Below, in pieces: positions 58,076-64,000 of a stretch of 64,000 bases of DNA (its first letter is position 1; each line of letters opens with the position of its first letter). Both the position numbers and the translations under genes were made by a program. The DNA is from Pustulibacterium marinum. GTDB lineage: Bacteria > Bacteroidota > Bacteroidia > Flavobacteriales > Flavobacteriaceae. The stretch covers positions 934,760-998,759 of the forward strand of contig NZ_FPBK01000001.1 of NCBI RefSeq assembly GCF_900116665.1. Reading direction: 5' to 3'. The notes below the pieces were generated by a model. The model was not told where the DNA came from, searched no databases, and was given only the letters and a program-made list of their open reading frames with translations.

Positions 58076-60406
58076 TTAGAATAGAGGAGGTAATTTATAA
58101 ACTACCAATTCGTTACCACCACTTTTTGCAGTAAGGTAAACGGCTTCTGTTTTTGTATTGATATTCATATCGGCCATTCCTTTAGCGAAAACAGGAAAAC
58201 CATTAATCATTTCTCCGTTGCTGTCAAGCACAAAAAGTCGATTCGTTTGTTTATCAGTAACGGCTACATAAATTTTTTGATGTAGATAATAGATTTTTGG
58301 CTCGGTATAAATACCAAAATCTAGCGTGATATTATGACCTTTAATAGTGAGATTGTTTTCTGATAGCGTAACCAATGTTTGTGTGGTAGCGGTTATTTTA
58401 TGGTCAGTACTTAGAGGTAATGAAGTTTCCGTGGTTTGCCCATTTTGAGAGACCATTACCAAATTTCCATCGGTATTTGTAGTAGTAAAATGGTTGTTGT
58501 ACCAGTAAATATCATTTTCAGAGAAATCTATTTTTTCAGAAACAGATACTCTTGTTTCTCCAACACGGTTAATGATATGCATGCGTTGATCATCAGTTTT
58601 AAAAACTATATAATCTTTTTTCCCAACTCGAATATGTTTTGGAGTGGAAATAATGGAACCAAGCGTTTTCTTCAATTTGAAACCATTTACTGATTTTCCA
58701 GTTTTATCTAACATGTATAATCGATTTTTTTGAGTGATAAGAAATCGGTATTTATGGTTTAGATCATAATCAAAAATTCCAGTAGGGTTGGAAATTTTAT
58801 CATTAAAATGAATAGGGAAATCACGAATGTTTTTCCCTTCTCTATTAATAATGTAAAAATTATGCTCGGTAGTGAAAGCAAATTGAAGTCTTCCGTTTCC
58901 ATGAATGTCTATTTGTTCAATGGTTCCTTGTATAGGGCTGTCTAGTTGCTTTTTCCAAAGAATACTCCCATCTAAATTGAGTAAATAAAGTTGATTCTTA
59001 GCATCTTGAACAGCTATTTCCAATTCTTTGGTAATGTAATTGGTAACCAATTTTGGATTAGAAGTAATTGGGTTTTCCAATTTGATGCTGTTGAGTTCTC
59101 CAATTTCGTCCAAATATTTGGGAGCATCATTTTCTAGCGCCAATAGATTGATGTGCATAAAAGATGCATCAACCACAATCTGTTCAATGGCAAAAGAATA
59201 ATTTTTAAGATCTTCCGAAATTTTCTTTTGTTCAAGATTGGTTATTGAAAATATAGACGAAGCTTCTGGTAGTCTATTTTTTGCTTTTTTAAAATCGGCT
59301 GAATTTTCAAGTGTCTTTCCATTTAAAACAGCATTTATTTCTTGTTCAAGTGTAGATTGATCTTCGGAAAAAAGTAAAGCATCATCAAGTAGCGAGACAA
59401 ACTTAGGTTTAAAATCTTTCTCAAAAACTTGAAAGAAAGATGAAATTCCTTCGGAATCGGAAACTGAGAAAATCTCTTTATCTCTGTAAGTAGCTACATT
59501 GTTAGTTACACAATATTCAAGGGTATTTTCGGGTATTGTTGCAAAAACTGCAGCAACAGTTGTGGTGTCTTTTTTTATAAAACCTATTTCTTCAATGGAA
59601 CCAGCAAAAACACTATCCACTTTTGGCAGTGATTCCGAATATGTAAAGGATGAAAAAATATAGCTTTTTACATAGGAAAAATTATCGCTGGTAACAGTTG
59701 GTGTTCTTGAAATTGCTGGAGTAGAATTTTTTAAGATGTCAAACTTTATTTTTTCTTCATTTTGAGCAACTCCGGAAAGAAGTACCTCTTTGGAGTTAGA
59801 TTTGATGTCAAATACTTTCCAATTTTCATTTCCCAGTTGCGAATTGAAAAGTTGAAATAAAGTATTTTCTGAATCTTTTTTTACCAATAAATTGGCACTA
59901 ACATCATTATTTACAATACTGATGAATTTTTTTATAGTTGTATTTTCATTGATGGTATTTAAAAGACTTTGTACTTTGTTTTTAGTCGAGGCGCATAGAA
60001 AAATATTGTTTTGGGTAGCAGCAAACCAGTCTGTATTTTTTAATGAGAGCGTTTTTACCTCTTCTGTTTGAAAAGTTGTAAGGTCAATTACGTTGGTGCT
60101 GTCTGCCTCAATTTGATTTGGGAAAGTCCATAATATTGTGAAATCATCTTGTTCCTTAACCAAATAGATAGGTGTATAGGAACCTGCAAATTCAAAATTT
60201 TTCAAAACAGGAATGCAACCGCTCAATTCAGTATTTTTCAAAAGTTCATTATTTCGTAACTCTCCCAGGAGCGCCGTAACGTCATTAACTTTTACTACAT
60301 AATCGGCATTATTAGAAATATAATCTGTGACTACTAACTTCTTTTTAGTAGAACTTGAGCAAGCAGTAAATAGAATTGCTACAAAAAATACTAAAATTCG
60401 ATACAT
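58076..60406 (-). CDS. Large lipoprotein of unknown function
   Basis: 776 residues. The signal MYRILVFFVAILFTAC gives lipid Cys16, followed by a Ser/Lys linker. The N-terminal half is alpha/beta with no motif I know. Residues ~450-776 contain repeated beta units such as QLYLLNLDGSILWKKQL, YIINREGKNIRDFPIHFN, LYMLDKTGKSVNGFKLK and FVLDSNGEMINGFPVFAKG. These read like blades of a beta-propeller of the PQQ/kelch kind. It is adjacent to rnhB on the same strand (76 bases) and homologues have sometimes been mislabelled as RNase HII for that reason; there is no nuclease motif. Confidence 0.7.
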   Translation of the reverse strand: MYRILVFFVAILFTACSSSTKKKLVVTDYISNNADYVVKVNDVTALLGELRNNELLKNTELSGCIPVLKNFEFAGSYTPIYLVKEQDDFTILWTFPNQIEADSTNVIDLTTFQTEEVKTLSLKNTDWFAATQNNIFLCASTKNKVQSLLNTINENTTIKKFISIVNNDVSANLLVKKDSENTLFQLFNSQLGNENWKVFDIKSNSKEVLLSGVAQNEEKIKFDILKNSTPAISRTPTVTSDNFSYVKSYIFSSFTYSESLPKVDSVFAGSIEEIGFIKKDTTTVAAVFATIPENTLEYCVTNNVATYRDKEIFSVSDSEGISSFFQVFEKDFKPKFVSLLDDALLFSEDQSTLEQEINAVLNGKTLENSADFKKAKNRLPEASSIFSITNLEQKKISEDLKNYSFAIEQIVVDASFMHINLLALENDAPKYLDEIGELNSIKLENPITSNPKLVTNYITKELEIAVQDAKNQLYLLNLDGSILWKKQLDSPIQGTIEQIDIHGNGRLQFAFTTEHNFYIINREGKNIRDFPIHFNDKISNPTGIFDYDLNHKYRFLITQKNRLYMLDKTGKSVNGFKLKKTLGSIISTPKHIRVGKKDYIVFKTDDQRMHIINRVGETRVSVSEKIDFSENDIYWYNNHFTTTNTDGNLVMVSQNGQTTETSLPLSTDHKITATTQTLVTLSENNLTIKGHNITLDFGIYTEPKIYYLHQKIYVAVTDKQTNRLFVLDSNGEMINGFPVFAKGMADMNINTKTEAVYLTAKSGGNELVVYKLPPLF

Positions 60407-60482
60407 ATGGCTAAAATATTTTGAAAATGTAAAGATTGGATTAAGATAATTAAGAACAAAGTTAATGTAAATATTGAAGTGC

Positions 60483-61079
60483 TTAGACCTCCAATTTTAG
60501 TTGTTCTGGTAGAAGGCGAAAACTTTTTCTGTGGTATTTTGTAATGCCATATTTTTCAATTGCTGCGCGGTGTTCTTTTGTGGGATAACCTTTATTTTTC
60601 TTCCAGTTGTACATTGGAAATTCTTTATGAATTTCTTCCATGTAGGCGTCCCGGTAGGTTTTGGCCAAAACAGAAGCTGCAGCAATACTCATGTATTTAC
60701 CATCTCCTTTGACAATACATTCATGCGGAATTTCTAAAAATGGTTTAAACTTATTTCCATCAACAATTATAAATTCTGGTGAGGTATGAAGTTTTTCTAA
60801 GGATCGATGCATGCCTAATATCGATGCATTCAATATATTTATTTCATCAATTTCTTCCGGAGAAATGTGAACCACGCCATAGCATAAAGCTTCTTGTTCT
60901 ATAATAGGTTTTAATAAATTACGTTTGTTTTCAGAAAGTTGCTTAGAATCAGTCAAAATTTCATTTATAAAATTTTCCTTTAAAATTACGGCCGCCGCAG
61001 TAACTGGTCCGGCTAGGCAACCTCTACCGGCTTCGTCTGTACCGGCTTCTAATAAACAATGATGATAGGCTTTTAACAT
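60483..61079 (-). CDS. rnhB: Ribonuclease HII
   Basis: 198 residues. Active-site residues: [20 protein letters not shown] (Asp and Glu of DEAGRG), IIVDGNKF (Asp) and [14 protein letters not shown] with the later Asp. It removes single ribonucleotides and RNA primers from DNA. Followed on the same strand by the large lipoprotein gene, 76 bases away. Confidence 0.95.
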   Translation of the reverse strand: MLKAYHHCLLEAGTDEAGRGCLAGPVTAAAVILKENFINEILTDSKQLSENKRNLLKPIIEQEALCYGVVHISPEEIDEINILNASILGMHRSLEKLHTSPEFIIVDGNKFKPFLEIPHECIVKGDGKYMSIAAASVLAKTYRDAYMEEIHKEFPMYNWKKNKGYPTKEHRAAIEKYGITKYHRKSFRLLPEQLKLEV

Positions 61080-61144
61080 GTTGGTATTATGTTTGCAATG
61101 CGAATTAACAAAATATAATTAAACTTATATTCGTTTAAAAAATA

Positions 61145-61152
61145 TACTTTTG
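61145..61152 (+). promoter_or_regulatory. -7 box of the putative porin gene
   Basis: TACTTTTG, perfect TAnnTTTG, 17 bases before the ATG at 61170. A good -33 is not evident. Confidence 0.55.
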
Positions 61153-61169
61153 CCATAAATACAGAAAGA

Positions 61170-63152
61170 ATGAAATACATTTTTGCTATTGTTTTTTTTA
61201 GCATTACTACCATAGGTTTCGCACAAATAAATTCTGATTTACAGTTGAATAACGTGAAAACCAAAGGAACATCAAATTTTTACACAAGTGATTCAACCAA
61301 AGTGGATACAACCAGCACGGCTGCATGGAAAAATCCAAATAAGATAACAGATTATAAAATGTATACTTTGGAGAACGATACTACCTATGTAGATACTTCT
61401 CTAACGATACTTAAGAACTATAAGTTTAATTATCTTCGGGAAGATGATTTTGAGTTACTTCCATTTTCTAATGTAGGTCAAACCTATAATCGATTGAGTT
61501 TACATACCAATACAGATCTTTTCCCAGAAATGGGTGAGACAGGAAAATATTTTAGTTATTTTGAAGTGGAGGACGTGAAGTATTATCATGTTCCGACTCC
61601 AGTAACGGAATTATTTTTTAAAACAACCTTCAAACAAGGACAATTGTTAGATGCTTCCATTGCTTTTAATACTTCCAAAGAGTGGAGCTTTTATTTAGCA
61701 TATAAAGGAATGCGCTCATTGGGGCAATATGATAATGTAGATGCTACTTCCGGTAATTTTAGATTTTCATCCAACTATCATTCTAAAAATGATAGGTACG
61801 ATTTAAAAATGCATTTCGTAGGTCAAAAAATATTCAACCAACAAAATACAGGGATTTTAAATAATGATTATTTCACCTCTGGGGATGAAGATTTTGAAGA
61901 TAGATCAAGGCTGGAAGTTATTACAGATGACGCTGATAACCGTGTTGTAGGAAAAAGATATTTTCTTCAACAGCAGTATGATCTCGTACATAGTAAAGAT
62001 AGTACCCATTATAATAGTATCAGTATAGGTAACCGATTTAATTATGAAACGAAATTCTATAGGTATAATCAGGATGAGGCTTCAGATTATTACGGGGATG
62101 CTTATTTATCGGATGATTTAGAAGATCGAAGCAAATTACGCGTAATGGAAAATCAGGCATTTGCAAAATGGTCAAATAATATTATTGGAGACTTAGGGTT
62201 CAAAGTAATTAATTATAACTACAATTATCTTTTTACGTCGATTACCAATATTGATGGAATCACTATTCCAGGAAATTACCAAGGAAATGAAACAGCCTTG
62301 CAAGCTAGTTACGGAAAGAAAATAGGTGGTTTTGATTTGCACGGTTCTTTAGCACAAACAATCGTTGGGGAGTTGGGTGGTACTAAATTCTATGCTGAAA
62401 CTTCTTATGATTTTGGTGAAGATAATAGTTTATTGGCTTCAGTAAGTGCTAATTCCAAAATGCCGAATTTTAATTATTTAATGTATCAGAGTGATTATTA
62501 TAATTATAATTGGTACAATGTAGATACTTTTGAAAAGGAAGAGAGTAAATCTCTGAGGGCAGCAATCAAACTGAAAAAGATCGCAAATATAGATTTTGAA
62601 TATAGTATTCTTAATAATTACACATATTTAGCAGGAGAAAGTTCAGAGGTAGATAATGACTCTATTTCTGTAGTTGCTCCAAAACAGTATGCTGGTACTA
62701 TAAATTATTTAAAGGTAAAATTGCAGCGAGAGTTCAAAGTAGGAAAGTTTGCTTTGGATAATACTATAATGTATCAACAGGTAGTGCAGGATGATGATAT
62801 TTTAAATGTACCGCAATTAGTTACTAGAAATACGTTCTATTACGAAACTCCGGTATTCAATAAAGCTCTCTTTATGCAAACTGGCGTTACGTTGAAATAT
62901 TTCACTAAGTACTATGCAAATAGGTATAACCCGTTGCTTTCAGAATTTTCTATTCAAAATCAAACCAAAATAGGAGAATATCCGCTTTTCGATGTTTTTC
63001 TAGATTTTAGAATTCGTCAAACAAGATTCTTTTTTAAAGCAGAACATATAAATACGTTAATAAGTAAAGATTATAACTATTATTCGGCTCCTAATAATCC
63101 GTATCGAGATTTTGTTTTCCGTTTTGGGTTGGTTTGGAATTTGTTTAGTTAG
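61170..63152 (+). CDS. Putative outer-membrane porin (PF14121-type)
   Basis: 660 residues with signal peptide MKYIFAIVFFSITTIGFAQ. The N-terminal part has a Pro/Thr-rich region, then a large barrel with repeated Tyr/Asn/Asp-rich strands (YFSYFEVEDVKYYHVPTPVT, FNYLREDDFELLPFSNVGQT) and the terminal FRFGLVWNLFS. The order KYYHVPTPVTELFFKT followed by FNTSKEWSFYLAYKGMRS and HFVGQKIF matches the putative-porin family of Bacteroidota. It forms an outer-membrane channel or receptor of unknown substrate. Monocistronic with terminator, and the last protein gene before the rRNA operon. Confidence 0.85.
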   Translation: MKYIFAIVFFSITTIGFAQINSDLQLNNVKTKGTSNFYTSDSTKVDTTSTAAWKNPNKITDYKMYTLENDTTYVDTSLTILKNYKFNYLREDDFELLPFSNVGQTYNRLSLHTNTDLFPEMGETGKYFSYFEVEDVKYYHVPTPVTELFFKTTFKQGQLLDASIAFNTSKEWSFYLAYKGMRSLGQYDNVDATSGNFRFSSNYHSKNDRYDLKMHFVGQKIFNQQNTGILNNDYFTSGDEDFEDRSRLEVITDDADNRVVGKRYFLQQQYDLVHSKDSTHYNSISIGNRFNYETKFYRYNQDEASDYYGDAYLSDDLEDRSKLRVMENQAFAKWSNNIIGDLGFKVINYNYNYLFTSITNIDGITIPGNYQGNETALQASYGKKIGGFDLHGSLAQTIVGELGGTKFYAETSYDFGEDNSLLASVSANSKMPNFNYLMYQSDYYNYNWYNVDTFEKEESKSLRAAIKLKKIANIDFEYSILNNYTYLAGESSEVDNDSISVVAPKQYAGTINYLKVKLQREFKVGKFALDNTIMYQQVVQDDDILNVPQLVTRNTFYYETPVFNKALFMQTGVTLKYFTKYYANRYNPLLSEFSIQNQTKIGEYPLFDVFLDFRIRQTRFFFKAEHINTLISKDYNYYSAPNNPYRDFVFRFGLVWNLFS

Positions 63153-63170
63153 TCTATTACTTAGGGTAGA

Positions 63171-63208
63171 AAACAAAAAACAGTCATCATTTGATGGCTG
63201 TTTTTTGT
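63171..63208 (+). terminator. Terminator of the porin gene
   Basis: AAAACAGTCATCA / TGATGGCTGTTTT (one G-U pair) with T run. Confidence 0.85.
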
Positions 63209-63364
63209 TTTAACGAAGTTCTTTTTAAGGTAATATTCCTATGTTGAAGTAATGAGGACAACCTTTTGATGAATAATCAAACAGGGTTGATAAAAAATAT
63301 TTCACCCATAAAAGGCTGGTTAGTAGATTGAAGGGTGTTTGTTTTCAAAAAATCTAAATAAAAG
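63209..63364. other. Intergenic region before the rRNA promoters
   Basis: About 155 bases, AT-rich, no coding frame and no stem of note. I see nothing in it other than the approach to the rRNA promoters. Confidence 0.4.
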
Positions 63365-63368
63365 TTTG

Positions 63369-63404
63369 TTGATTGGTTTAAAAAGGTTTTATATTTGCAC
63401 CCGC
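63369..63404 (+). promoter_or_regulatory. rRNA promoter P1
   Basis: TTG (63369-63371), 18 bases, TATATTTG (63390-63397), then CACCCGC. Confidence 0.7.
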
Positions 63405-63502
63405 TTTGGAAGAAAAGTGGTGTTCATTGAAGAGTTGGTGTTGTGGTTTTTTTTAGGGTTTAGGTCTTAAAAAAAAGAAACTAAAAAAAAACTTCAAAAA
63501 AG

Positions 63503-63540
63503 TTTGTTAGTTTAGAAATAACATCTACTTTTGCACCCGC
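63503..63540 (+). promoter_or_regulatory. rRNA promoter P2
   Basis: TTTG (63503-63506), exactly 19 bases, TACTTTTG (63526-63533), then CACCCGC. Preceded by an A-rich block AAAAAAAACTTCAAAAAAG that also precedes P3. Confidence 0.8.
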
Positions 63541-63646
63541 TTTAAGAAACAAGGCGAGTTCTTTAAAATACAGGTGAGATAAGGGTTTGTGTTTTTTTAA
63601 TTCATTTTAGGGTTGAAAAAAAACCAAAAAAAAACTTCAAAAAAGT

Positions 63647-63686
63647 TTTGGAGTTTATAAAATAAACTTCTTATATTTGCACCCGC
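63647..63686 (+). promoter_or_regulatory. rRNA promoter P3
   Basis: TTTG (63647-63650), 21 bases, TATATTTG (63672-63679), then CACCCGC. Preceded by the same A-rich block as P2, which could act as an UP-type element. Confidence 0.75.
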
Positions 63687-63841
63687 TTTCGGAGAGAAGG
63701 TAAAGATAAAGAAATCAAGTTCATTGAAAATATTGTTAACAGCACGATTTTAAAGAGATTTAAAATCAAAGATTTAAGCAAATCCATTTTGAGTATAAAG
63801 AGTTTATGCGCTTCATATAGTTAAAAATTATTTAAGATTTA
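63687..63841 (+). other. rRNA leader
   Basis: Transcribed spacer of about 150 bases between P3 and 16S. It contains GTTCATTGAAAATATTG, the kind of box A-like/processing region usual before 16S in Bacteroidota. No gene. Confidence 0.5.
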
Positions 63842-64000
63842 ACGATGAAGAGTTTGATCCTGGCTCAGGATGAACGCTAGCGGCAGGCCTAACACATGCA
63901 AGTCGAGGGGTAGAAATAGCTTGCTATTTTGAGACCGGCGCACGGGTGCGTAACGCGTATGCAATCTACCTTATACAGAGGGATAGCCCAGAGAAATTTG
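63842..64000 (+). rRNA. rrs: 16S ribosomal RNA, 5' end (continues past the window)
   Basis: AGAGTTTGATCCTGGCTCAG (27F site) begins at 63849 and is followed by GATGAACGCTAGCGGCAGGC, CACATGCAAGTCGAGGGG and CGGGTGCGTAACGCGTATGC, the conserved 5' domain. The TAACGCGTATGCAATCTACC region is of the Flavobacteriia type. Start estimated by aligning base 8 of E. coli 16S. Only about the first 160 bases are in the window. Confidence 0.97.

Noticed and set aside
58076..60406. Ribonuclease HII annotation for the large lipoprotein
   Set aside because: No DEAGRG or other RNase H motif; the genuine RNase HII is the neighbouring gene at 60483-61079.
1..64000. CRISPR arrays, insertion sequences, prophage, toxin-antitoxin or restriction systems
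   Set aside because: No repeat-spacer array, transposase, phage structural gene or defence gene could be recognised; gene content and composition are uniform housekeeping.

Overview
This window is low-GC chromosomal DNA from a member of the Bacteroidota, almost certainly a Flavobacteriaceae bacterium. The grounds are: promoters of the TTTG/TTG-N19-TAnnTTTG type instead of sigma70 boxes, few recognisable Shine-Dalgarno sequences, a secreted protein with a type IX secretion C-terminal sorting domain, many SusC/D-free outer-membrane barrels and lipoproteins, and family markers such as the BT_3928-type DoxX protein, a Rho factor with a long Asn/Lys-rich insertion, a DnaJ with only two zinc-finger repeats, and folP-lipoprotein-cdaA and PII-Amt-porin clusters. 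The window is a dense housekeeping segment. I see no phage, insertion sequence, integrative element or CRISPR array.

Layout. 1-4.4 kb: tail of an S1/P1 nuclease, a DinB-like protein, a radical SAM/DUF4130 pair tied to DNA metabolism, and a SatD-like/DUF3307 pair behind three evenly phased operator-like sites. 4.5-7.8 kb (minus): T9SS cargo protein, TPR/HTH membrane-anchored regulator, DUF1543. 7.9-11.9 kb: PAP2 phosphatase, four-helix-bundle protein, Lrp/AsnC regulator, MFS transporter with a terminator-bearing leader, DUF1684 lipoprotein. 11.9-15.6 kb (minus): PII, ammonium channel and porin, then two small membrane proteins. 15.7-20 kb: MazG-like pyrophosphohydrolase, ilvE, DUF4920, cytochrome-like lipoprotein, mnmD, epimerase. 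20-25.2 kb: grpE-dnaJ, a NatAB-type ABC exporter, a barrel protein. 25.2-29.5 kb: sigma54-type regulator, PPK2, M28 peptidase, xerD with an unusual leader. 29.8-34.1 kb: two paralogous barrel proteins, a FadL-type porin and a low-complexity lipoprotein.

34.2-44.3 kb: proS, two tRNA-Glu genes, rpsT, rho, DUF4293, metallophosphoesterase, truA plus an MsbA-like exporter, and the cdaA-lipoprotein-folP operon. 44.4-50.4 kb: duplicated DUF1599 protein, BT_3928-like protein, orphan oligopeptide-type permease, thioredoxin, tpiA, DUF4168, prmA, clpS. 50.5-58 kb: LacI regulator, tRNA-Arg, then a self-contained TetR-ABC-HlyD-TolC tripartite exporter cluster and a TPR protein. 58-64 kb: large lipoprotein, rnhB, a putative porin, and finally three tandem promoters leading into the 5' end of a 16S rRNA gene, which runs off the window.

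The most interesting signals are regulatory. They are the SatD-like operator triplet spaced at exactly 28 bp, two genes (the MFS transporter and xerD) whose start codons sit just after an intrinsic terminator, a perfect 17-bp palindrome abutting the TetR promoter, and a shared CAYCCGC motif directly after the -7 box of every stable-RNA promoter here. The main protein-level oddity is the ABC exporter of the TetR cluster, whose nucleotide-binding domain keeps Walker A but has lost the canonical Q-loop, signature and H-loop residues. Functional names come from motif recognition and were not checked against databases. Single-base coordinates of sites near homopolymer runs may be off by one.
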